DNA from: Pseudomonas allokribbensis
GTDB lineage: Bacteria > Pseudomonadota > Gammaproteobacteria > Pseudomonadales > Pseudomonadaceae
DNA: 64,000 nt
Direction of reading: 5' to 3'
NCBI RefSeq assembly: GCF_014863605.1
Contig: NZ_CP062252.1
Coordinates: 1,621,001-1,685,000 of the forward strand
Below are positions 9,014-17,042 of this stretch, piece after piece. The notes below the pieces were generated by a model that saw only the letters and a list, made by a program, of their open reading frames with translations, ran no database searches and was not told the DNA's origin. Each line of letters starts with the position of its first letter. Position 1 is the stretch's first letter. The position numbers and the translations under genes were made by a program.

Positions 9014-9880
9014 ATGGGCTATCTACTTATTGTCACGCTGATCCAGGCGTTTTCCTTCAGTCTGATCGGCGAATACCTGGCCGGGCATGTCGACAGCTAC
9101 TTCGCGGTGCTGGTGCGCGTGGTGCTGGCCGGGCTGGTGTTCATTCCGCTGACGCGCTGGCGTTCGGTGGAACCGGCGTTCATGCGCGGCATGCTGCTGA
9201 TCGGCGCGTTGCAGTTCGGCGTGACCTACGTTTGTTTGTACCTGAGCTTCCGGGTACTGACGGTGCCGGAAGTGCTGCTGTTCACCATCCTCACGCCGCT
9301 GCACGTGACCCTGATCGAAGACGCGCTCAATCGCCGCTTCAATCCATGGGCGCTGATCGCGGCGCTGGTGGCTGTGTGCGGTGCGGCGGTGATTCGCTAT
9401 GACCGGATCAACCCGGACTTCTTCATGGGCTTCCTGCTGCTGCAACTGGCCAACTTCACCTACGCCGCCGGGCAGGTGTTGTACAAACATCTGGTGGCGA
9501 AGCATCCGAGCGATCTGCCGCACTACCGGCGCTTCGGTTTCTTCTACCTCGGCGCACTCGCGGTGGCGTTGCCGGCGTTCCTGCTGTTCGGCAAATCCAA
9601 CTTCCTGCCCGAAGCGCCGTTGCAATGGGGCGTGCTGGTGTTCCTGGGCCTGGTCTCGACCGCACTCGGTCTGTACTGGTGGAACAAGGGCGCATGCCTG
9701 GTCAACGGCGGCACCCTGGCGGTGATGAACAACCTGCACGTGCCGGTGGGATTGCTGCTGAACTTGCTGATCTGGAATCAGCACGAAGAGCTCGGGCGGT
9801 TGTTCCTCGGTGGCGGCGTGATTCTGGCGGCGGTGTGGATCAGCCGGTTGGGGATTCGCAAGCCGCAGGTCATTGGCTGA
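9014..9880 (+). CDS. EamA/DMT-family transporter
   Basis: A 288-residue integral membrane protein with about ten hydrophobic helices in two EamA repeats, typical of drug/metabolite exporters. It resembles the carboxylate/amine YddG/EamA branch. Substrate is not identifiable. GAGG lies before the ATG. It stands alone between the azoR terminator and the bacteriocin locus. Confidence 0.85.
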   Translation: MGYLLIVTLIQAFSFSLIGEYLAGHVDSYFAVLVRVVLAGLVFIPLTRWRSVEPAFMRGMLLIGALQFGVTYVCLYLSFRVLTVPEVLLFTILTPLHVTLIEDALNRRFNPWALIAALVAVCGAAVIRYDRINPDFFMGFLLLQLANFTYAAGQVLYKHLVAKHPSDLPHYRRFGFFYLGALAVALPAFLLFGKSNFLPEAPLQWGVLVFLGLVSTALGLYWWNKGACLVNGGTLAVMNNLHVPVGLLLNLLIWNQHEELGRLFLGGGVILAAVWISRLGIRKPQVIG

Positions 9881-9978
9881 AGCGTCAATCAACCCCTAAT
9901 TTCCACCGCGATAACTATGTACCGCACCTGACTACCGCTTGATCGACACGCTGTGCCCTACAGACAAGGAGTGACTGT

Positions 9979-12559
9979 ATGGCACAGAACAATTTCAACG
10001 ATGGAACGTCGGGAAGCGTCGTCATCCGAACCGGACCGCCCGCTTCGGGTGGCGGATCGGGCGGTGGTTTTGGTGGCGGTGGAGGGGTTTCGGGCGGCTT
10101 CGGCAAGGTCAGCAAGAGCAAACAAAAGGCTCGGGCGCGGGCCAAGGCGGCGCACCGGAAAAAAACAACAGCAAGAGCAAGCCCAAGCGGCGGCTCAGGC
10201 ACAGGAAGCTGCAAACCAGGCACAGGCCGCCGCCGCACAGGCTCAGGAACAGGCCCGCCAACTGGCGCACAGGCAGTTTTGGGCGGGGCTGGTTCAGCGA
10301 CATGACGCCATCAGAGCCGAGGTCGATCGTCGCTTTGCCGAAAGGGCCGGGCAGTTCGCACCTGCACTGGAGCAGGAAATTCGGGCGGCGAGCACGTTAT
10401 CCGACCCCAATCACAGCGAGCGCTGGCAGCTCTACCAGATCAGCAAGCAGAAAAGCGAAATCGACGGGCTGATCGCCCGCAAATCCGCAGACCTGAATGC
10501 GAACACGGCGGTGGCCTTATCCTTCGATGGCCATGATCCGCTGACGCGCACCTACCAAGATTATGTGGCACGACTCGGCCAGTTCGGTGAAGCGCACGAC
10601 GATGGGCATCGGATCTGGGAGAGCGCTTACACCGCCGCCCATGAAGCGCGATTACTTAGCTCGCAGATTCACGCCCTGCGGGAAAAATCCGCAGCAGTGG
10701 CCAGGCATCATGCCGAGCAGACCGTGGTCTGGCGTGCCAGGGAAGCGGTCTTGGAGGCTCAGCGCCAATACGCTGCGCAGCGCGAGGCACGGGTTCGATT
10801 CAAGCAACAGGCGGATGAAGATGCGCGGGTCAGTCGAACCCGGCAAGCCAATACGCTGACCGTTCCGCTGTCATCGATGACGCACGGCGCGATGGTGTTG
10901 ACGCGTTCCGGGGCACTCGTTGCCCAGCAAGCGGGTGCACTCATCGAGGCAGGTGTACGGCAAGCGGTCAGGCATCTTCCCCTCGCCATGCTGGTTCCCC
11001 ATCCGTCCACGGTATTGATCGCTGGATTGGTGTACTCGCCAACGCTGGGTGATGGAGAACTGACGCCGGAGCAGCGACGACGATTGTTTCAGTCTGTCGC
11101 CGTGCCTGCCCAGGCGCTGGGGCTTTCTGATGAGCGCGCGCTGCGCTCAATCGCCGATTCCGGCGGGTCGGTGGACATGCCTTATCGGCTCAAACCCGAG
11201 GCCGTTGCGCAAGGCACCGCCGTCATTGCCGTCACCACCGGTAATGAGATCAGCCCCAGTGTGCCGGTCATCAACGCGGTGCTTGATCCGCTGACGGGAA
11301 ACTACACCGCAGAAGTCCCCGGTTCACCGCCCCGACACTTGCAGTTCACACCCGATGCGAGCATCGCCAAGGATACTCCAAGCCAGGGCCGGATAGCGCT
11401 GCTGCCACCGGTTGTTCAGGACTTGCCGAAGGGCGTCGACCTGCGCATTCAGGACTGCATCATCTGCGTGCCGGGCTCGGCGCCGATGTACCTGTCCTTC
11501 AACCTGCCGCCGATGGGTGCGGGCGTCGTCACCGGCGAGGGTCAACCCGCCAAGGCTGACTGGTGGAACACGGCCAGCCGCAGCACCGGTGCAGCCATTC
11601 CCAGTCAGATCGGCGACCAGATGCGCGGGCGTGAGATTCAGTCTTTCGGCGCATTTGGCGACGCGCTGTGGCGGACATTGGGTGAGCAATCTGCACTCAC
11701 CAGCCAGTTCGATGAGGTCAACAAAAAACGCGTCGAGCAAGGCTTCGCTCCTTATGCACCGAAAAGTACCTGGGTGGGCGAACGCCGCGAGTTCGAACTG
11801 CGCTTTCAGGACGATGCATCAGTCGGCGAGAACCCGTTCAATCTCGACCGGGTCAGCATCGTTGCGCCGCAAAGTGCCCACGGACGACGTGGCGTTCTAC
11901 CTGCCGTCCAGCCTTGGCCGATTCCTCCAGTGGGCATTGGAACCTGGACCCCGTTGGTGCCGCCGGGCAGCGAACACCTCGGGCCGACCACCACACCGAT
12001 TTCCCCCTCGACACCCACGGCTTATCCCGGCAACCCACTCATCCCGATCCTACCGGCAAACGAGACGTTTCCGGCTGTTGATGAAGGGCAGGCGGGTGCG
12101 AGTATTCCGGGGTTCCCGGGGGATATGGAGCTGCCTTCGCCGGATCTGGTGTTTGCCGGGCCGCCAGTTGAGCCGCTGGAGGTGGGGCCCTATAACGAAC
12201 TCAGTGGGCGAAGCAGGGGGGATGGGTTGGATATTGACCATATTCCTTCGCAGAAGGCGTTGGAGTTGTACCTGCGGAATAATTTTCCCCATATGACTCC
12301 GCGTGAGCGTCGAAATTTTCTTCAACGGGCTCCTAGCATTGCCATACCGTTCAATGTGCATAGAAAATTTAGTGAAACCTACGGAGGGCGTAATACATCT
12401 TCAAAACAAGGGCAAGATGCGATCGATATAGAGAGTTCAGTCGATCAGAATTTTGATGCGATAAAAACTGGATTGTTGGAAGCAGGGTTTGCTGAGGCGG
12501 AAGTTGAAGCTGGACGTAAAAAACTACATGTTCTTCACAAAGAGCAGGGGTGGTATTGA
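9979..12559 (+). CDS. S-type-pyocin-like bacteriocin with inactive DNase domain and second C-terminal toxin domain; frameshifted
   Basis: The natural start is ATG 9979, with a strong AAGGAG site and a Gly-rich pyocin-type N terminus. That frame stops at 10305. The remaining, continuous protein lies one frame over and the two join at a run of seven A (10159-10165); six A would give one protein of about 859 residues. Domains in restored numbering: Gly-rich start (1-45), Ala/Gln-rich coiled coil (50-110), helical middle (to about 310), S-type pyocin translocation domain (about 360-525), a colicin-E9-like DNase domain (about 528-640) lacking its HNH residues, a Pro-rich linker (640-735), and a C-terminal domain with DIDHIP near 753 and a His-rich TYGGRN region that looks like an HNH/Endo VII-type nuclease. 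It should kill related strains after receptor-mediated uptake. The stop overlaps the next gene by one base. Confidence 0.8.
10159..10165 (+). other. Seven-A run at the frameshift in the bacteriocin gene
   Basis: CGG-AAAAAAA-CAACAG. Upstream of the run the pyocin-like reading is in the frame of ATG 9979; downstream it continues in the next frame (KKQQQEQAQAAAQ). Removing one A restores a single reading frame. It could be a sequencing error, a real off-state mutation, or a slippage site. Confidence 0.8.
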
Positions 12560-13026
12560 TGAATTCTTTGAAGGTTAGTGAGCTTATTGCAGGCGTAGGG
12601 CTTCCTTTTGGGGCTCTAGTCACACAGGGATTGCTTGATGAACAACCTCTGGTGGAGCTATATCCGGGGTGTGACTTGCAAGATCTTGAGATTGAAAACG
12701 GTGTGGAACTGACATTTCTGGCTGAGTCCAAGAAGCTGGAGAGCGTATTCATCACCTTGGTCAAGACGATGCCTATGACTGTCATGTACGAAGGTGATCT
12801 TCCAACGCCTTTTAAGTCGGTTATGACACAAACCGATGTTCATGCAATTTTTGGAGCGGCTATGGAGACCCGGGGGCCAATAAAAATGCCCAAGCCAATG
12901 GGGCAAACTGGAGGTTGGGAGTCCTATCTACTCGATCAAAATACCTATCCAGGTAAAAAGGTGGTGTTTCAATATACCGCTGACATGCAAGTCAAAACGT
13001 TAGTTTTCACCTTGGTGGAAAAGTAG
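12559..13026 (+). CDS. DUF6392-like protein, candidate immunity protein for the adjacent toxin
   Basis: A 155-residue protein starting at ATG 12559, whose A is the last base of the toxin's TGA, so the two are translationally coupled. An AGGGG site precedes it. The C-terminal half has the motif KMPKPMGQTGGWESY and an end rich in hydrophobic strands (VKTLVFTLVE), which I associate with the DUF6392 family found beside Pseudomonas S-type pyocins. Position directly after the toxin's last domain is where the cognate immunity gene of a nuclease bacteriocin normally sits. Base composition is more AT-rich than the core genes. The role is inferred from position, not from any known structure. Confidence 0.65.
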   Translation: MNSLKVSELIAGVGLPFGALVTQGLLDEQPLVELYPGCDLQDLEIENGVELTFLAESKKLESVFITLVKTMPMTVMYEGDLPTPFKSVMTQTDVHAIFGAAMETRGPIKMPKPMGQTGGWESYLLDQNTYPGKKVVFQYTADMQVKTLVFTLVEK

Positions 13027-13066
13027 TAAAGCTAAGTGACTGAATGGTGTTTGCCGGAGATCTATT

Positions 13067-13342
13067 GTGATTTTTAAAGACAGCCTTCAAGACTACACCG
13101 AGGTGGAGTTTTTAGAGTTTCTGCGCGCTCTTTATGAAGAAAGAGATGATATGTCTGCTGACGATTACGACGCCTTCATACTCAAGGGAGTAGAGCACTT
13201 CGAGCGGGTGACGCAGCATCCTGATCGCTCGGATGTGATTTTTTACCCGAAAGAGGGGCAGGAAAGTTCGCCTGAAGGTGTTCTGCGTGTCGTGAAAGAA
13301 TGGATCGTGCTCAGCGATAAGCGGGGATTTAAGCCGGAATGA
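13067..13342 (+). CDS. Colicin E/pyocin-type DNase immunity protein (first copy)
   Basis: A 91-residue acidic four-helix protein of the Im2/Im9 family, starting at GTG 13067 with CCGGAGA upstream. The family signature is clear: LQDYTEVEFLEFL at the start, then HPDRSDVIFYPKEG, which holds the conserved Asp and Tyr of helix III that contact the DNase in Im9-type complexes, and a GFKPE end. Such proteins bind the exosite of colicin-type HNH DNases. No active HNH DNase is encoded here; the nearest match is the degenerate DNase domain of the upstream toxin. Confidence 0.9.
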   Translation: MIFKDSLQDYTEVEFLEFLRALYEERDDMSADDYDAFILKGVEHFERVTQHPDRSDVIFYPKEGQESSPEGVLRVVKEWIVLSDKRGFKPE

Positions 13343-13367
13343 TTTTTCATAAGGAAAGGGATATGCA

Positions 13368-13643
13368 ATGAAAAATACTGCACGTATCGAAGACTACACA
13401 GAGTCCGAATTCCGAGCGTTTCTTACAGAGCTTTTTGAGGGCGGGGAGGAACTGTCAGGTGACGAGTTTGATCGCTACATGATGAGGCGCGTAATACATT
13501 TCGAGTTAGTCACCGAACACCCCGACCGCTCAGACGTCATCTTCTACCCCAAGGAAGGACGTGAAGACAGCCCCGAAGGCATCCTGAAAGAAGTGAAAGA
13601 GTGGCGCGCGCTCAATAACAAACCTGGCTTCAAACCTGAGTAA
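13368..13643 (+). CDS. Colicin E/pyocin-type DNase immunity protein (second copy)
   Basis: A 91-residue paralogue of the preceding gene, 25 bp downstream, with AAGGAAAGG before the ATG. It keeps the EDYTESEFRAFL start, the HPDRSDVIFYPKEG helix III motif and the GFKPE end. Differences cluster in the first and second helices, the part that sets DNase specificity in Im2/Im9 proteins, so the pair may protect against different DNases. Likely a tandem duplication. Confidence 0.9.
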   Translation: MKNTARIEDYTESEFRAFLTELFEGGEELSGDEFDRYMMRRVIHFELVTEHPDRSDVIFYPKEGREDSPEGILKEVKEWRALNNKPGFKPE

Positions 13644-13726
13644 CTATGAAGCAAGTGACCAAGGATGGAGGGCATTCGCTTGAATGCCCTCCGGAGTCAT
13701 GCGGACAAACAAGGAAGTTAAAAACC

Positions 13727-15316
13727 ATGAAACTCAAATCAACCCTCGGCGATTACACCGAGCCGGAGTTCCAGGCACTGGTCGACCGGATCTGGGCTGT
13801 CGATGTACCCAAAGCGGATCACGACCGATTGATCAATCACTTCGACCGGATTTCAGGTCATCCCAAAGGGGCGGATCTGTTGTTCTATCACCCCGAGGAT
13901 GATCCCAATCCGAACTCCAGTGGCTCGGTCGTTTATTACGTCAAAGACTGGCATCGCAAACAGGGCCGCGTTGCGTTCAAGGGACAGGCCGCGTCCCCGG
14001 CGGTTGCGCCTGCGCAATGGCCTCCGGCGCCGATGGACTGGGCGCAGATCACCCGACAACGCATTGCCCAGACTCAGGCCGAGGTACAAAAACTCGTCGC
14101 CGATCTGGCTGTTTCCGAGCGCGACGCCCAGGCGGCACTCGCGGATCTGCAACTGCGCATCAGCCATCTTCGTCAGCAATTGAGTGCACAAGCGCTCATT
14201 GCTCAACGAGAACTGGAAATTCGTGCGCTGGAGGGAAGCGAATTTGATTCCCGCCTTGCCATGCAACGCTTTCGATACTGGCAATTGCACGTGCAACTCA
14301 AAAGAGACAACGCGCAGCGCGAGGTCACGTACGCAGGGGCGGAACGAGGGCAGTGGCAAAGCATTGCGCAGCAGATCAGTGCCATTTACGACGGTTATGT
14401 CGCGAAGTTGAATCAACTCAATCCGCGTCTCAGGCAACTTCAAACGGAGGCCGAAGCGCTGTTGTCGACGGCACAAACTCAACTTATGGGGCTGCGCGAT
14501 CAGCAACAGCTCGGGCCCGCGCAGGTCGGGGCTCAGATGTATTCCCCTCTGGCTTTTGCCGATGCGCGTCCGGCCATCATCGTTGAAGGCGCACTGTCGC
14601 CACCGTTGGAAAACCATCGCGTCGATCTGCAAAAGGCGATTCGTTCGGCGGTGGCGGAGTTCACCTGGCAGATCACCTCCAGTGCTCCGACGCATCAAGG
14701 TCAGTATGCCGCTGTGCTGCAATTCGAGTTTCGCAGTCGCGCCGAGGTGGGCCGGTTTGGGGTTTGCGTTCCGCTGGCGAACCTTCTCCCGATTGAGGGG
14801 CTGGATTGGCACTACCTTGCGCAAACGCAGGGTGCGGTCGATGTCCCGTTCAGAATGAGCAGCGGCACCTGTTCCGTACCGCCCGGAACCTTGTCCCAGG
14901 GCATCAGGGAAATCGAAACTTTGCACCAGGTGGCCCTTTCACCGGTGAGTACGGGCGACTCGTCATCGGGTGTCAGAGTTCGCCCGGCAGTCTGGATTGA
15001 GAGTACGCAAACCTACTTGTTTACGGCTGAAGGCGTTGCGCCGTTGTCTGTCAGTTGGTCTCCTTCGGGCGTAGACGAGAATTCCCCGAAACGGACAACG
15101 TTCGCCGATCATCGCCTGGGGTTCCTGCGCTCGGCAGCGGTGCCGTTGCTGGAAACGTTCACCGAACCCTCAACCGTGGTCTTCGATGACTATGTCGTGG
15201 TGTTTCCTGCCGATTCGGGCCTGGAGCCTGTGTATGTCATGTTCAGGAATCCACTGGAGTTTGCCCAGGCAGCCGGCACTACCCCGGCGCCAATTGCCCC
15301 ACCAGAAACTCGATAA
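13727..15316 (+). CDS. Immunity domain fused to S-type pyocin translocation domain, no toxin domain
   Basis: I start the gene at ATG 13727 (AAGGAAG site upstream), giving 529 residues; an upstream in-frame ATG at 13646 adds a non-homologous stretch. Residues 1-90 are an Im2/Im9-like immunity domain (LGDYTEPEFQALVDRIW, then HPKGADLLFYHPEDD, with the helix III Asp and Tyr kept). Residues about 110-270 form long Gln/Ala/Leu-rich coiled coils. Residues about 300-510 resemble the pyocin S translocation domain, and the segment VFDDYVVVFPADSG matches RIQDCIICVPGSA of the upstream toxin. The protein ends right after this domain with a Pro/Ala tail, with no nuclease. It could be a delivered or cell-bound decoy, or an immunity protein kept with its bacteriocin. 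The end overlaps the convergent LysR gene by 38 bp. Confidence 0.8.
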   Translation: MKLKSTLGDYTEPEFQALVDRIWAVDVPKADHDRLINHFDRISGHPKGADLLFYHPEDDPNPNSSGSVVYYVKDWHRKQGRVAFKGQAASPAVAPAQWPPAPMDWAQITRQRIAQTQAEVQKLVADLAVSERDAQAALADLQLRISHLRQQLSAQALIAQRELEIRALEGSEFDSRLAMQRFRYWQLHVQLKRDNAQREVTYAGAERGQWQSIAQQISAIYDGYVAKLNQLNPRLRQLQTEAEALLSTAQTQLMGLRDQQQLGPAQVGAQMYSPLAFADARPAIIVEGALSPPLENHRVDLQKAIRSAVAEFTWQITSSAPTHQGQYAAVLQFEFRSRAEVGRFGVCVPLANLLPIEGLDWHYLAQTQGAVDVPFRMSSGTCSVPPGTLSQGIREIETLHQVALSPVSTGDSSSGVRVRPAVWIESTQTYLFTAEGVAPLSVSWSPSGVDENSPKRTTFADHRLGFLRSAAVPLLETFTEPSTVVFDDYVVVFPADSGLEPVYVMFRNPLEFAQAAGTTPAPIAPPETR

Positions 15317-16166
15317 ACGCGCGGGTCTTCTGCGGCACCCGCCGCGCCGACGAGTACACCGCGTTGATAGTGATCGCCGGGGCTTGCCATTCGCACAGCA
15401 CCGGCACCAGTCGCCCGGCGGCCAGCGCTTCTTCGACGATGAAGTCCGGCAGCAGCGCAATGCCCATGCCGGCCTCCGCCGCTTGCGCCAGCAAGTCGCC
15501 GTTGTTGGCGTGCAGCGGCCCGGTCACGTTGACCCGTTGGGTTTCCTTGCCATTGCACAGTTGCAGGCTGACGCCGCTCTGCAGATAGCCGTAGTTCAAG
15601 CATTGATGCGAGCGCAGATCCTGCGGGGTCTGCGGCGTGCCCGCGCGTTCGAGGTAAGCAGGGGAGGCGACCATGATTCGCGGCGCTGGCGCCAGTTGTC
15701 GAGCGATCATGGTCGAGTCGGGCAGGCTGGCAATGCGGATGGTCACGTCGAACCCGCCGCGTACCGGATCGACCTGCTGGTCGCTGAGCACCAGTTGCAG
15801 CTCGATGTTCGGGTGCTGCTCGTGGAACAGCGGAATCAATTTGCCCAACCGTCGCAGGCCGAACGACATCGGTGCGTTGACCCGCAACACACCGCGCAAT
15901 TCGCCAACCCCGTCCCGGGCTCGCTGCTCGGCCTCGTCCAGTGCCGCAATCACTTCCCGCGCCGCTTCGAAATATTCGGCGCCAGCCTCGGTCAGGTGCA
16001 GGCTGCGGGTGGTGCGTTGCAGCAGTTGTACGCCGATGGCTTCTTCCAGCGCCTGAATCTGTTTGCTGACTTTCGACCGGGGCACGTCCATGGCCCGGGC
16101 GGCGGCTGCAAAGCCGTTCTCGCCGACCGTCACCACGAAGGCGCGCATGCATTCGATGCGATCCAT
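15279..16166 (-). CDS. LysR-family transcriptional regulator
   Basis: A 295-residue LysR regulator of the large DhcR/AphB-like group, with the N-terminal HTH (FAAAARAMDVPRSKVSKQIQALEEAIG) and an effector domain. It is divergent from the YcaC-like hydrolase gene with a 169-bp gap holding two dyads (16182-16196, 16204-16217), the usual layout for a LysR regulator and its target. Its 3' end overlaps the bacteriocin-fusion gene by 38 bp in convergent orientation. Confidence 0.9.
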   Translation of the reverse strand: MDRIECMRAFVVTVGENGFAAAARAMDVPRSKVSKQIQALEEAIGVQLLQRTTRSLHLTEAGAEYFEAAREVIAALDEAEQRARDGVGELRGVLRVNAPMSFGLRRLGKLIPLFHEQHPNIELQLVLSDQQVDPVRGGFDVTIRIASLPDSTMIARQLAPAPRIMVASPAYLERAGTPQTPQDLRSHQCLNYGYLQSGVSLQLCNGKETQRVNVTGPLHANNGDLLAQAAEAGMGIALLPDFIVEEALAAGRLVPVLCEWQAPAITINAVYSSARRVPQKTRAFIEFLVGQLAPG

Positions 16167-16181
16167 GATTGTCCCTGTTTT

Positions 16182-16217
16182 AGAATCAATGATTCTCGAT
16201 TTTAGGGAATTGTCCCT
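16182..16217. promoter_or_regulatory. Two dyads between LysR gene and ycaC-like gene, candidate operators
   Basis: A perfect palindrome AGAATC-AAT-GATTCT (16182-16196) is followed eight bases later by AGGGA-ATTG-TCCCT (16204-16217). Both lie just upstream of the LysR start at 16166 and in front of the divergent hydrolase gene, where a LysR regulator usually binds to control itself and its target. Confidence 0.45.
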
Positions 16218-16335
16218 TTATCGGCTAGCCCCTAAAGTGACATCCAAGCCGAGACAACAACGCCGAAGACGGCAAGCGACTCGACTCACTCATTACTCAA
16301 TCGAAACTCTGAATCGACATCAAAAGGAACGCGCC

Positions 16336-16980
16336 ATGTCTATCCGTGAACTGCTGAACCCAACCAACTCCGCCCTGATCCTGATCGACCACCAGCCGCA
16401 AATGGCTTTCGGCGTACAGTCGATCGACCGTCAGACCCTGAAGAACAACACCGTGGGCCTGGCCAAGGCAGCGAAGATCTTCAACGTGCCGACCATCTAC
16501 ACCTCGGTCGAAACCGAAAGCTTTAGCGGCTACATCTGGCCAGAACTGTTGGCAGTACACCCGGAGCAGAAGCCGATCGAGCGCACCTCGATGAACTCTT
16601 GGGAAGACAAGGCGCTGGTTGACGCGGTGAAGGCCACCGGCCGCAAGAAGCTGATCATCGCCGCGCTGTGGACCGAAGTCTGCCTGACCTTCCCGGCCCT
16701 GGAAGCCCTGGCCGAAGGCTACGAGGTGTACATCGTCACCGACGCGTCCGGCGGCACTACCAAAGAAGCCCACGACATGTCGGTACAGCGAATGATTCAG
16801 GCGGGCGCAGTACCGGTGACCTGGCAGCAAGTGCTGCTCGAGTACCAGCGTGACTGGGCGCACAAAGACACTTATCAGGCGGTGATGGACCTGGTGCTGG
16901 AACACAGCGGCGCGTACGGCATGGGCGTCGACTACGCCTACACCATGGTGCACAAGGCACCGCAGCGGCAGGCCAAGTAA
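16336..16980 (+). CDS. YcaC-like isochorismatase-family cysteine hydrolase
   Basis: A 214-residue hydrolase with the isochorismatase-like fold. The catalytic Asp is Asp18 (LILIDHQP) and the nucleophile Cys116 (TEVCLTFP), followed by the family's VTDASGG motif. The closest described relative is YcaC, an octameric hydrolase of unknown substrate. The start at 16336 has AAAGGAAC upstream; longer in-frame starts are unrelated sequence. It is probably controlled by the divergent LysR regulator. A terminator follows at 16992-17024. Confidence 0.88.
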   Translation: MSIRELLNPTNSALILIDHQPQMAFGVQSIDRQTLKNNTVGLAKAAKIFNVPTIYTSVETESFSGYIWPELLAVHPEQKPIERTSMNSWEDKALVDAVKATGRKKLIIAALWTEVCLTFPALEALAEGYEVYIVTDASGGTTKEAHDMSVQRMIQAGAVPVTWQQVLLEYQRDWAHKDTYQAVMDLVLEHSGAYGMGVDYAYTMVHKAPQRQAK

Positions 16981-16991
16981 GTCGGCAGGAC

Positions 16992-17024
16992 AAAAAAAGA
17001 CGCAACCGGGGTTGCGTCTTTTTT
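16992..17024. terminator. Rho-independent terminator, bidirectional
   Basis: Stem AAAGACGCAAC / GTTGCGTCTTT with a short CGGG loop and A and T tracts on the two sides. It lies between the convergent ycaC-like and mechanosensitive-channel genes and can serve both. Confidence 0.9.
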
Positions 17025-17042
17025 GTTGTCCGCGAGAAAGGT

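Noticed and set aside
9953..9978. GTG 9953 as start of the bacteriocin gene in the long frame
   Set aside because: The first 70 residues in that frame do not resemble a pyocin N terminus, while the next frame from ATG 9979 has a strong ribosome site and the Gly-rich start.
9860..9978. A P-box for PrtN in front of the bacteriocin gene
   Set aside because: Only one ATTG...GT-like element is present, overlapping the end of the upstream gene; the repeated pattern is missing.
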